The notes: generated by a model not told the origin, from the letters alone. 64,000 nt of DNA from Aphrocallistes beatrix (GCA_963281255.1 OY725505.1:2480001-2544000); one strand, 5' to 3'. Shown: positions 31,625-42,267, counted from the first letter of the stretch. A program made the numbers and translations.

Positions 31625-32340
31625 TACGCTCTTCTAAGTATCGGGTGGAAATCGGACATGTTAAATAACTCTTACATAGTATTATGCTTGATGATTCGAA
31701 CTGGATCAATTGCTGTTATGACTCATAGAATAAATAGAATACGATTGATTACACAGATTTCCCAGTTGTAATAATATGTATATACAAGTAATCTCTAGCT
31801 AGAAAGATGTTTGTTTATTACAAGACAAAAACTTATTACTTAACTACTTAGGGATAATAGTAAATCTATTTTTATATTCTCTTTTTTTATGCCTCCATAT
31901 TTGGTTATCTCACTCTTAAGGACTGAAAATAGGGTAACTAAAAAGAAGTGTATACCTCTTACCGATAATAGGCACCAAACCCTGGGATAGGAAAGTATTT
32001 TGCATCAGTTATATATATGGTATCAATTGTAATGGTAAAAACCTGAACCATTCACAATGAAAATATAATTAATGAGTTATTTCTTGATAGTATCTTCCCT
32101 ATCCACTTACGTATTCTTTATTACAATTTACTTAAACTTTTAGTAATCTTATGTATAAACTGATTCCACGTTATGCACTGCAATATTCAATAATTTTGTT
32201 TAATAAGACTCATTTTGGGTATTTACCTAATCACATCTGTTCAATATAGAAAGCAAACTGGTTTGCTGGACAATTAAAATGTGTAAATATAATTTAAAAA
32301 ATACATTTTCAAAAATAACTTTTATTTTCCACAGATATAT
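31625..32340. other. Upstream region of the seven-helix gene
   Basis: No repeat or gene recognised. It ends with an acceptor-like TTTTATTTTCCACAG at 32334, which would join a non-coding exon to the exon carrying the start codon. Confidence 0.4.
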
Positions 32341-32346
32341 TTAAAT

Positions 32347-33507
32347 ATGATAAACTTCAATCAGTTATGGAAAACATCCAAAATTCTTGAGTTCTATATT
32401 TCAGTGCCGGCGATTGCGACTAGCTTCATGTTATCCATACTTTGGACTGTCTACTTTATGAAGAGAATTATCCATTTCATCAAATTGTATTGCGAGTGTA
32501 TTCGGAAGCCGCAATCTGATCCTTTCATGAACTTCTTGGAAGCAGCACGTCATCACAAATCGGATATAATTAAATACATCTTCTTGTTACTGATAAACAC
32601 AGCTGAAATGGGTTCTATTACAGTATACTCTTTAGGTTGCATGGTCGCGAATAATTTCAATACATATAGACATCTCTATTCACCTAACAAGGCATCCATA
32701 CACAACTGCAGTAGGGAATTGATCGGTTCTCAAATTTTTGGTTTGAGTTTGATGTATGAAAATCCAATTAACTCTATATTAGTAACCACAGGACAGGTAG
32801 GAGTTATGACTTCACTAGCTTTTGGTATTTGCTTGATGAAATACCTTCATGAAATTCTGCATAACATCGAGGCTAACCCGTATCCATACATCAGACGTTT
32901 ACTTCTAACTACAGGTCTAGTGGCATTCTCTCTTCTGATAACGGGAACTGTTCCACAGCTTATGATAATCCACTACTTAACTGAGCCCATAGTGCAACTG
33001 GTATACCTGTGCATATGGGTTAAACATGTGAGGATATTCCATAGAACATTGAAGTGGAGAACAGTGGAGTTTCAAGTACGAAGTAGACGTAAAGGATTGG
33101 TCAGAAGATCGAAAATCACTTCTCATCAGTTTGCGCCGATCATGTGCTGCGTTGGCGTGGTATACGCATGCTTTCTTTTTGGAGAATTTCTGGGGCAATA
33201 CTTTTCGATCGCTGCATTAACTCTTCACTATGGACCTTGTATGTTCCACTATCTTTACGGAGCTCCATACTTCCAGAGACTGCTGGCCACTCAACAACAG
33301 ACTGAAGCTCTTGACGTCGTTTTTGTAGCTTCAACCTCTGCTAGAATGCTATTTTATAGCGTTGGGGGCTTTCTGATCGCAATACAGTACGTTGTATGTA
33401 CTGGATCTTTTTTCGGGAGAATCTTGATTGCGAAGTTAAAATTTCGATATGGAAGAGTACGTACCAGATTTACACCTAGCCTCACTAACCACCTGCTACG
33501 TAACTGA
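32347..33507 (+). CDS. Seven-helix integral membrane protein, unknown family
   Basis: 386 residues with seven hydrophobic segments at about 16-38, 75-100, 142-165, 185-207, 212-230, 263-292 and 329-352. Loops between helices 1-2 and 5-6 are basic (RTLKWRTVEFQVRSRRKGLVRRSK), suggesting they face the cytosol. There is no cleavable signal peptide. I see no DRY, NPxxY or other class-defining motif of standard G-protein-coupled receptors, and no transporter motif. The start codon follows a splice acceptor by 12 bases, so the leader is spliced. No frame damage. It could be a lineage-specific receptor or channel; the family cannot be named from sequence alone. Confidence 0.75.
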   Translation: MINFNQLWKTSKILEFYISVPAIATSFMLSILWTVYFMKRIIHFIKLYCECIRKPQSDPFMNFLEAARHHKSDIIKYIFLLLINTAEMGSITVYSLGCMVANNFNTYRHLYSPNKASIHNCSRELIGSQIFGLSLMYENPINSILVTTGQVGVMTSLAFGICLMKYLHEILHNIEANPYPYIRRLLLTTGLVAFSLLITGTVPQLMIIHYLTEPIVQLVYLCIWVKHVRIFHRTLKWRTVEFQVRSRRKGLVRRSKITSHQFAPIMCCVGVVYACFLFGEFLGQYFSIAALTLHYGPCMFHYLYGAPYFQRLLATQQQTEALDVVFVASTSARMLFYSVGGFLIAIQYVVCTGSFFGRILIAKLKFRYGRVRTRFTPSLTNHLLRN

Positions 33508-33780
33508 TGCTGGCTGTGATGATACTAGTATATTATGTATAGGCTATTTTGTGTACTTTTTCGCATTGGTATCTCTGGAAATTGTCTCAGATAGACAGTA
33601 ATGAATTACTTGATTGTCAGGTGCTGGAAATTCTACACTTTTAATAGAATATCGAGAATCACCTTTATCAAGGAAGATATGTATTCTGTCATTTTATTGT
33701 ACGATATGTTATAAATAATCCTCTTATTATCAGCGGTACGATAGTCTCTTCATACGGCTTTTGTCCCTGTGTAATAATAT
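33508..33780 (+). other. 3' region with a decayed stretch shared with 47365-47430
   Basis: TTGTCTCAGAT, TGATTGTCAGGTGCTGGAA and TCTACACTTTT (33582-33640) match TTGTATCAGAT, GAATTGTCAAGTGCTGGAA and TCCATACTTTC near 47365-47430. One frame gives GAGNSTLL, which resembles a damaged P-loop, but nothing else of an NTPase is visible. Confidence 0.4.
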
Positions 33781-34791
33781 CAGACTTGCCGTGGATATGG
33801 ATATCCATGGATGGATTGGTCATATCCATGGATATCGTGGATATCCATGGGCATCGTGGATATCCATAGGATATTCTGGATGTCCTCTGTATGGTTGTAC
33901 TAATAGGAATATTTCGACAGTGAATGGTTGTTGTAGGAATTATTGTTGCTAAAGGATAAACAATAGGGATACTGTTATAATTAAATTAGCAATATACATA
34001 TATATATATATAGTACTACGTAAGTACACGTACTAGTGTTGTTGTTGAAGACATATATATTGTGATTGTTGAAAACTTGCAAGTATAACCACAACAATGT
34101 TATGAAGTCGCATATGAGTGTATAAGTATATAAACTTCAATGATAACCAACTTTACTTATGGAATTTCAAGAAATCAGTCGCGATTGCATTAATGGAAGA
34201 CTTAGGGATAACTCGGCTAGCTACAAAGATGTACCGGCATCTCACAACATGAACAACGTGAATGCCAAAGTGATCTACCTCACTGAGAAAAAGAAATACG
34301 CGCCGTATCTCTCGTGTGGATATTGTATTAAAACATTCGTGTGGTACAAATTCAGTAAAGGAAAATGGGTAAACCAGAGAAAAGTATATCACAATAATCA
34401 AGAAGCTGGGAATTGTAATCGAGCCTGAGGAAGTTGCGAAGGTCATCAACAATGAGCCCATGTCCTTGTCATTTGAAGACGATAGTGATATCGACGAGTT
34501 TACGAATGACAGTTTACATAATATCTAGAGCTTCAGTATAACATTTAGTATATGAATAGATTTTCATTAGTAATCTACATCTACATAGCGGTTACCTGTA
34601 CATACTAGTAATAGACACTACTAGCCACCAAAGTTGTTCTAGGTCTTTGAAATATTCATGGATATCCATGGATATCCTGGTTTTTGAATATCCATGGATA
34701 TCCATGGATATCCACGCAAAAATGACATGGATGGGATTTTTCTTATCCACGGCTTTTTCTCATCCACTTTTTCTCATCCACGGCAAGCCTG
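33781..34791. mobile_element. Transposon (1011 bp) with 8-bp TSD and GGATATCC arrays
   Basis: Ends CAGACTTGCCGTGGAT and ATCCACGGCAAGCCTG are inverted repeats with one mismatch. Flanks are exact 8-bp repeats AATAATAT (33773-33780 and 34792-34799), the hAT length. Both subterminal regions are arrays of the palindrome GGATATCCATGGATATCC (about 33795-33875 and 34655-34722), possible binding sites for a transposase. The middle carries an ORF of unknown function. CAG...CTG ends and 8-bp duplications suggest hAT. Confidence 0.85.
34159..34527 (+). CDS. Unknown ORF carried inside the 1011-bp transposon
   Basis: The first frame from 34159 encodes 89 residues including KVIYLTEKKKYAPYLSCGYC and VWYKFSKGKWVNQRKVYHNN. 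At the HNNQEAG point a shifted frame continues with KKLGIVIEPEEVAKVINNEP and an acidic tail FEDDSDIDEFTND to a stop at 34527. The two parts together look like one small protein broken by a frameshift. It is not a recognisable hAT transposase, so it is either a remnant, a captured gene or an accessory protein. Confidence 0.35.
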
Positions 34792-34799
34792 AATAATAT

Positions 34800-35160
34800 A
34801 TGCTGGTAACAACGCTCGAATGGATTTCTGGCTATCGTTAATTTGGTATATGTTTTAGCATAGCATTCTATACATAAGGCAATGGCAGTCACTATTTTTT
34901 TGGACCATGGATTGCTTAGTATATTCAAATTTACATTCATCCTTTATACGTTATATATGATTAATTAAGCATTTTAAGTGACCCCACTCACAAATATGAC
35001 CATTAATTGTCAAAACATGTTTAATATTTGTAATTATTTTTATTCCGGAGAAAACAAATATAACATAATATAAATATTAAGCTCATATATACAAAATAAC
35101 CATTGGATTTCGAGAAGTACTAATGAGACGGACTTCTACTTCTTGATGGCAGACTATGGT
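34800..35160. other. Intergenic, nothing recognisable
   Basis: AT-rich with no supported gene, inverted repeat or family member. Confidence 0.4.
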
Positions 35161-35164
35161 TCGA

Positions 35165-35398
35165 TTTAGCTTGAGAGACAGACTTGACTTAGCTTGAGGA
35201 TAGACTTGACATAGCTTGAGGATAGACTTGACATAGCTTGAGGATAGACTTGACTTAGCTTGAGGATAGACTTGACATAGCTTGAGGATAGACTTGACTT
35301 AGCTTGAGGATAGACTTGACTTAGCTTGAGATAGATAGGCTTGACTTAACTTGAGAGAGAGAGACTTGACTTAGCTTGAGAGACAGACTTGACCTGAG
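35165..35398. repeat. Minisatellite, ~22-bp unit, about ten copies
   Basis: Unit AGACTTGACATAGCTTGAGG plus AT, alternating between CATAGC and CTTAGC versions, with more variable GAGAGACAG units at both edges. Direct repeats without spacers, hence not a CRISPR array. Confidence 0.9.
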
Positions 35399-35624
35399 AC
35401 GTCATAAGGAAACAATATACTTCTACGAATAAGGAACAATCACACACCCTGGCCTTCCAATAGGATATAGTCACACATTTCGGACCGCTACAGCCTGATG
35501 AAGTTGACTAAATAAACAAATAATACTATTATCATGTTTCAATACTACAGTAGTGCATTATACGTATAGAGGTCTTAACTTTATTAGATAATTCGCTTGC
35601 TTGCGCTGCAAGCAAGCGAAGAAA

Positions 35625-36190
35625 CTAGCTTTCAACGGTTGACATGGGGTTTTCAGGGGTGTGGATTTCGAATATCATATTTTCAGATCGACAAGCGCGC
35701 TTCGCTTGCTTGCGCTGCGCGGCTGGCGGACACTTCGTGTCCGCCGGAGGCTCCCTTCGGTCGCCTGGGGTCACATTGGTTAATTATAAGGGAGATAACA
35801 TCTCTAAATATGTCCATCATAGTGTTAAAATCGATTTCACTCGAAAAATCACCAAATTTGACAATTTTAAAATTTTTGAAGCGTAATGATGACGTCATAA
35901 CAAAGTGATGAGTTATCATTTTTTGATAAAAGTCGCATCATATGTGAGGTATGTTAGTATACAGATTCTATTAAAATTTCAGTCTTCTATCTCCTATAAT
36001 GGCTGAGTTATACTCGAATAACTGTGTTGCTTAACTTTTAAAAATGTGACAATGACGTCATAATTCCATGATGAGTCGACATTTTGCTCTGAACTCAGAA
36101 CTTACTGGAGCCATAGCCAAAAAACTCCCACATGCCAAAAATCAGCCTTCTGCGCCCGGCAGTTTCTTCAATCAATTCGTTACAGATATA
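35625..36190 (-). repeat. GC-hairpin dispersed repeat, reverse copy with ~150-bp unit end
   Basis: Begins with a piece of the tandem unit (GTTGACATGGGGTTTTCAGG), then CAAGCGCGCTTCGCTTGCTTG, GGCGGACACTTCGTGTCCGC, the family body in reverse and CTTCAATCAATTCGTTACAG before an AT microsatellite that abuts the pogo-like element at 36213. Confidence 0.8.
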
Positions 36191-36212
36191 TATATATATA
36201 TATATATATATA

Positions 36213-36706
36213 CAGTCGACTCTCGTTAATACGAACACGGATAAGGAGTACAATCGGATAGGAAGTACAAGTTTTGATTCCCCAACCTAATCTATGGCAA
36301 AATATATACAAACGAACTCCGGTTAACACGAACACGGATAAGACGAAATATCGGATAATAAGTACGATTTGTGGGTCCCCTTCAGTGCGTTTTCAATACT
36401 AAATACATCGGTTGATAAGAACAGGTGTGTGCCTACGAGCACTTTGAATATGGTACGTAGTATGTACGTAGATAGATACTAGACATATATTTCTCAATGA
36501 AAATACAGTCGAATCTTTTTAATACAACATGGATAATGAGTTCTCTATTTGACAAGTACAATTTCATACTCTCACGTAGTTATCACTATGTATATTAAGT
36601 ATTTTGGACAAATGTGGCTATGTACGCACTTCGGTTAATACGTACTCCGGATAAGGAGTACAAATCTCCACGGTCCCTTGGTGTACGTGTTAACGAGAGT
36701 CGACTG
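36213..36706. mobile_element. pogo/Tigger-like non-autonomous element (494 bp)
   Basis: Ends CAGTCGACTCTCGTTAATAC and GTGTTAACGAGAGTCGACTG, TA flanks at 36211-36212 and 36707-36708. GGATAAGGAGTACAA occurs near both ends and around the centre. No transposase. Confidence 0.85.
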
Positions 36707-36722
36707 TATATATATATATATA

Positions 36723-37405
36723 TTAGGGTGCTCCAAAAAATTCCAATGTTTGAATCTTATGATGCACACTCTTCAAATAGTTTGCCTTCATCACCAAGTG
36801 TTCACCATAAAATTTTCATGCAATTTGGAGATGGTTTAGTGGTCGCGCAAGGTAGCCTCCCCCTCGTGCTAATTTATAATGGGATATGTCCGGGTTGAGG
36901 CCAGAAGTTGTAAAAAGCGTACTTCTGACATTTAAATATACTAGTAGCTTGATTTTTGTGATATTTGAGGGTGGTTTTATATCAGCTAATAATACATTTT
37001 AATAACCTAAAATCTACCGGTTCCGAGATATTGGTGAAAACAGTTGGGACCAGCTTTCATACTTGAAATTATTAATGGTCCCAACTGTTTTCACCAATAT
37101 CTCGGAACCGGTAGATTTTAGGTTATTAAAATGTATTATTAGCTGATATAAAACCACCCTCAAATATCACAAAAATCAAGCTACTAGTATATTTAAATGT
37201 CAGAAGTACGCTTTTTACAACTTCTGGCCTCAACCCGGACATATCCCATTATAAATTAGCACGAGGGGGAGGCTACCTTGCGCGACCACTAAACCATCTC
37301 CAAATTGCATGAAAATTTTATGGTGAACATTTGGTGATGAAGGCAAACTATTTGAAGAGTGTGCATCATAAGATTCAAACATTGGAATTTTTTGGAACAC
37401 CCTAA
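36723..37405. mobile_element. TTAGGGTGCTCC foldback element (683 bp), TA-flanked
   Basis: Two arms of more than 300 bp are almost perfect reverse complements, meeting near 37065. Ends TTAGGGTGCTCCAAAAAATT and AATTTTTTGGAACACCCTAA; TA on both sides (36721-36722 and 37406-37407). No coding region. It could extrude as a long hairpin; if transcribed, it would give a long double-stranded RNA. Confidence 0.9.
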
Positions 37406-37417
37406 TATATATATATA

Positions 37418-38255
37418 TACAATAATCGAGTTTTAATAGTAAGGATATGATAAATTATTTGTATACTTTTGTTTACAATAGATACATAAAGTAAACAAAT
37501 TACAAAAATAGGTTAGAAACTAGCTTTCAACGGTTGACATGGGGTTTTTAGGGGTGTAGATTTCGAATATCATATTTTCGGATCCATATGAAAAATTATT
37601 CGTTGACCTTTGTTTACAATACATATATAAAGGAAAAAAATTCAAAAAAATAGTTTAGATTGAGTTGCTCAAGGCGCCCGCAGGGCGACTCTGCGGAAAC
37701 ATAGTGTCCGCAAGCCGCGCAGCGCAAGCAAGCGAAGCGTGCTTGTATATATATATATATATATATATATGTAACGAATTGATTGAAGAAACTGCCAGGC
37801 GTAGAAGGCTGATTTTTGGCATGTGGGAGTCTTTTGGCTATGGCTCCAGCAAGTTCTGAGCTCAGACCAAAATGTCCACTCATCATGAAATTATGACGTC
37901 ATTGTCACATTTTTAAAAGTTAAGCAATACAGTTATTCGGGCATAACTCAGCCATTATAGGAGATAGAAGGCTGAAATTTTAATAGAATCTGTATACTAA
38001 CATACCTCACATATGATGCAACTATCATCAAAAAATGATGACTCATCACTTAGTTATGACGTCATCATTACGCATCAAAAATTTGAAATTTGACAAATTT
38101 GGTGATTTTTCGAGTGATATCGATTTTAAAACTAAGATGGACATATTTAGAGATGATATCTCCCTTATAATTAACCAATGTCACCTCCAGGCGACCGAAG
38201 GACACAAAGTGTCCGCCAGCCGCGCAGCGCAAGCAAGCGAAGCGCGCTTGTAGTT
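37418..38255. repeat. Composite of dispersed repeats: unit array plus GC-hairpin copy
   Basis: Order: ATAATCGAGTTTTAATAGTA end module; two reverse ~150-bp units (37445-37620); a GC block (37670-37745) with CAAGCAAGCGAAGCGTGCTTG; AT microsatellite; then a full forward copy of the family body from CTGTAACGAATTGATTGAAG (about 37770) to the terminal GC block (38195-38250). This is the best view of how the modules sit together. Confidence 0.8.
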
Positions 38256-38362
38256 GATAATAACAGTATTAATTTAGCGATTTTAGGATTGAATATACTA
38301 AGCAATCCATAGTACTATTTTTTTGGTGACTACCATTGCCTTATGTATAGAATGCTATGGTT

Positions 38363-39174
38363 TTAGTAACGTTTTCCTGTGAGACTATTTCGATTGAAAA
38401 TAATGATGTGCGAAATGTTGACCCAAATTGTATCCAAAGACGGTATATAAGGTGCCGTTATTAGAGTAGTAGTATATCCTCCAAACATTTCAATGAAGAT
38501 ACGAACCCAAATAGAAGAGCTTACCTTAGGTACTAGACAGTAATTCGGATTCGTCACTGAACAATGCGTCATAGCTTCCGATTACCATGATGCCATTATT
38601 CAGTGTGGGTAAACTTTGCAATTTCTTCCCATTCTCATGACTCGTTCCAATAATTGCATGTGTTTGATATTGAGTGGATAGAGACCCTCGATCTATTTTT
38701 CTCTCTCATTTTGTAGCGCATTTTGTAAAGCAGGATTAGTTCCTTGCTATCAATGACCTGGATTCGTTCCAATTTCGGTTCAGAGTTCCGATCGAAGCGT
38801 CGACTTAACCATGAACTCACACAGAGTTATCGCACAGTCCATATGCCTTACTCGTTGAGGGTACGATGTCCTAGTTAGTTGGAGTTGTGCTGCTGTGTAG
38901 TAGTCCATGACACTGGGTTTCGCACCTGTCTCCAACATCGCAGCCACATTGTGATCCCCGATTCCGACCTGAACTGTTACGGATTCTTGTGACCTGCTTT
39001 GCCCCAAATATAGCAGTGTTTGTTAGGGCAACTGGGAATCAAGTTATTGCTCGAGCCACAAGCATAACATTCCAGGATCCCCGTTCTAGTTTCCTGGGGA
39101 TTGTAGGATCGGCATTTACTTACATTGAGACTACTTGTCCTATCAGACCAGTTAACTTTGGGTCCGAGGAACAC
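38363..39174 (-). pseudogene. Retrotransposon gag-pol remnant (zinc knuckles, aspartic protease)
   Basis: On the minus strand, 39174-38977 reads ECYACGSSNNLIPSC followed by CYIWGKAGHKN, two damaged CCHC-type zinc knuckles of a nucleocapsid region. Then 39007-38780, in another frame, reads VGIGDHNVAAMLETGAKPSV, a retropepsin-type active site in which the usual catalytic Asp of DTGA is Glu. Order and strand fit the gag-to-protease junction of an LTR retrotransposon. Frames are broken, no LTRs are identified and reverse transcriptase is not recognisable. Inactive. Confidence 0.7.
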
Positions 39175-39345
39175 AAAACGAAGCCCGAGCAGATTTCGGG
39201 CCGAAGTTTAACTATTTTCACCGGCTATGCGAGCAAAGCGTAGTAAATATGCTCATTTGAATAGTATAAATAGACACGTTTGTATTTATTTTCAAACCAA
39301 CATTTGACTCTAAATTTTGACTGACATCTACATTTACAGCTAGGA

Positions 39346-40979
39346 ATGTGTGGATTTGCAGAGTTCAAAATAACTATTTTGGGAGTTGGAAGTGTAGGAA
39401 AGAGTGAAATCAACCTTCATTTCTGTGGACATATCTCTAACTTTGACATTTGCAGTAATAGGATCGTAGTAGATGAGAAGGTATGTAATATATACGTACT
39501 TACAATTGTAACTACATTTTTTAAGTTTTGAAGTTTTTTATGTTTAAGGCTTCTTATCCTTAGGAGTGTCGAATTGAACTCATGGATTTGCCCTCGACCG
39601 ACGAGTTCCAAGCATTGAAGGATTCGATCATACATTGGGCAGATGGGTTAGAGTTAGACTAACTTAATTAAATACTCAAATGTCAATATTAGCAAATTTT
39701 CCGATCTATTCATCATCTTCTAATTGAAAGTGATCCTAGTAAATTGCAAAAAAATAGTTACTCAAGTTCTTAGGGAATTTAATATGTTCCAGTGCTCAGG
39801 CCCAGCTACAAGTATATACTACTAATATTTCGAAAAGAAAAAATATTTATCTTTAATCCGTCCTTTTCTACCGGTTGTTTTATTTGTTTTGATATTACTC
39901 ATGTTTATATATGTTCATTTATTATCTTAAAGTCTATCATGCATATTTTTAAATATTAACTTTTAAAATACTGATTACCGCTATCGACTTTTTCTTATCC
40001 CTGGTTACAACCAGTCTAAACCGAGTGTATACAGTCGAATATCAATCACAATAATTAGATTCAACAAACCTATATACGGTCGATAGGAGATATTCTTTCA
40101 GGAATTTGTTATGACTAATTGTGGCAATCTGAACGAACAATTTGACCAAATGTATAGTTTAATTATAGAATTTGAGTGAAGAACAAACGAAGTAAATAAT
40201 ATGAAGATTGGGTTTGATTAATATGTATATGATTATCATAAGTGACTACATGACTTTTGTCTGCTTGGGTGGTCTAATGAACCATCAGGTACCTAATTTC
40301 CGGGGCGGGGCGAGTCATGATGCCTAATCTCCGGGACGGGATAGAAAAGGTACCTAATTTCCGGGACGGGACGGGTTAAGATGCCTAATTTCCGGGACGG
40401 GACGGGTTAAGATGCCTAATTTCCGGGACGGGACAGGTAAAGATACCTAATTTCTAAAGTCCCGAAAATTATGCATGCCCTTGTTTACATTACTTTCAGA
40501 GATGTCTAGTTGGTGTTGAGACATATTAAACATATATACTTATACTTCAACATGCGAACTTAACTTGTTAATTTATACTCAATTTTAATTGACCATTGAT
40601 CCGCCTAACTATAGAATGCAATCATTTAAGCAGGATCCTATGTACTATTTATAGGTACGTGTTGGTGTACTCTGTAACAGATCGGATGAGTTTTGAGGAT
40701 ATTCCGTCAATTCATGATAGAGTCTTATACATAAAGGATCGGACCCACATGCCTATGATCCTAGTTGGTAACAAGTGTGATTTGGATTTGGATAGAGTGG
40801 TCTCCTATAGACAGGGAGAGGTGTTAGCGGAGTCTTTGGATATGAAGTTTTTAGAAACCTCTGCGAAAGATGACACAAATGTGGATCAGGTGTTTTATGA
40901 TCTGGTCAGGGATATACAGAGATGTAAGATTGTGACAAAAGAGAAACAACAACATCATAGGAAATGCAGTGTATTATGA
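39346..40979 (+). CDS. Atypical Ras-like small GTPase, three exons
   Basis: Exons 39346-39480 (donor GTATGT), 39564-39646 (donor GT, weak), 40655-40979; joined 543 bases, 180 residues. Exon 1 has an intact P-loop GVGSVGKS but is about six residues short where switch I should be, and the effector-loop Thr/Pro are absent. Exon 2 (ECRIELMDLPSTDEFQALKD) aligns with the G3 region, but DTAGQE is replaced by DLPSTD. Exon 3 is conventional: YVLVYSVTD, MILVGNKCDL (G4), LETSAKDD (G5) and a CAAX box CSVL predicting geranylgeranylation. The missing switch elements suggest poor hydrolysis or nucleotide switching, as in RGK-type GTPases, or relaxed constraint. Exon 2 has a broken duplicate at 30270-30368. 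Intron 2 contains a GGGACGG-unit array. Confidence 0.8.
40283..40475. repeat. GGGACGG-unit array in intron 2 of the Ras-like gene
   Basis: Six to seven units such as GATGCCTAATTTCCGGGACG plus GGACGGGTTAA, period 31 bp (26 in shorter units), ending ATGCATGCCC. The most regular tandem part of this family in the window. No 9-bp duplication could be located at its ends. Confidence 0.85.
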
Positions 40980-41048
40980 AGTCATGATTCTGCGAATACT
41001 TCATTTAATTTTTCATTGATGTACCATGACATATTCTGTATATGTGTA

Positions 41049-41670
41049 TTAGGGTGCTCCAAGAAATTCCAAAGTTTGAATCTTATGATGCACACTCTTC
41101 AAATAGTTTACCTTCATCACCAAGTATCCACAATAAAATTTTCATGCAATTTGGAGATGGTTTAGTGGTCGCGCAAGGTAGCTTCCCCCTCGTGCTAATT
41201 TATAGCTAGTAGCTTGATTTTTGTGATATTTGAAGGTGGTTTTATATCAGCTAATAATACATTTTAATAACCTAAAATCTACCGGTTCCGAGATATTGGC
41301 GAAAACAGTTGGGACCATTAATAATTTAAGTATGAAGGCTGGTCCCAACTGTTTTCGCCAATATCTCGGAACCGGTAGATTTTAGGTTATTAAAATGTAT
41401 TATTAGCTGATATAAAACCACCTTCAAATATCACAAAAATCAAGCTACTAGTATATTTAAATGTCAGAAGTACGCTTTTTACAACTTCTGGCCTCAACCC
41501 GGACATATCCCATTATAAATTAGCACGAGGGGGAGGCTACCTTGCGCGACCACTAAACCATCTCCAAATTGCATGAAAATTTTATTGTGGATACTTGGTG
41601 ATGAAGGTAAACTATTTGAAGAGTGTGCATCATAAGATTCAAACTTTGGCATTTTTTGGAGCACCCTAAT
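41049..41670. mobile_element. TTAGGGTGCTCC foldback element (622 bp)
   Basis: Ends TTAGGGTGCTCCAAGAAATT and TTTTTTGGAGCACCCTAA, left flank TA (41047-41048), right flank TG. Arms meet near 41330. The left arm lacks about 60 bp present in the right arm (the GGGATATGTCCGGGTTGAGG stretch). Sister of 36723-37405. Confidence 0.9.
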
Positions 41671-42267
41671 GTGTATGTATATATGTTCTAACCAACCAAT
41701 TTGAGATTATATCCAGTTAGAGTCTAAATAAAGATGAATCTTTAATTGGCTTAGCTATATTGTTACGACGTTCTCATACTCAATTCCCTGATTAGAGAGA
41801 GTCCTTACTCTCCTATTCTAGTCCTTATATTGCTCCCACCTTTGTTTCTGTACTCCATTCTGAATGTTGAGATCTCATTTCTATCATAGAATATGGATTG
41901 ATGTCAAAGGTGTGATTATATGTGAGTATGTATGTGAGGTGTGATTACAGAAGTCTAGGTACTTCCAGTATAAGATGGCTCAGGTGAGAGTATAGTTAGT
42001 GGAATTAACTTGCTACACTCAGGATAACCATGAGTTTAGTAAGAATTTGGCCGTGGACGAAATCTATGTCACATAATATGGCTTCAAATAGGAATTCATT
42101 ATACACACATTTGTAATATATAAGAAGAGTATGAGGTAACATTGTTATAGGATATGGATATATGCTCTGTATTATTGGTGGTAGCTACTAAACAGAATAG
42201 ATTCTATCTGAACTGATTTTATGTAACTTATCTTATTCCTTTACAGAATTTAGTTCGATCATTTAGA
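41671..42267. other. Upstream region of the TRAF-like gene
   Basis: No repeat family member recognised. It ends with TTATTCCTTTACAG at 42245, a good acceptor 22 bases before the start codon, so the leader is probably spliced. Confidence 0.45.

Noticed and set aside
33790-33875. Dense GATATC palindromes as a restriction-avoidance or regulatory array
   Set aside because: They are confined to the subterminal parts of a delimited transposon, which explains them better.
35165-35398. Regular direct repeats resembling a CRISPR array
   Set aside because: Units are contiguous without unique spacers, and the genome is eukaryotic; this is a minisatellite.
36614-36898. Plus-strand frame of 94 residues
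   Set aside because: Crosses the boundary between a pogo-like element and a foldback element; composite of two transposons.
38780-39174. Aspartic protease and zinc knuckles as a host gene
   Set aside because: Order and strand match a retrotransposon gag-pol junction, the frames are broken and the catalytic Asp is changed.
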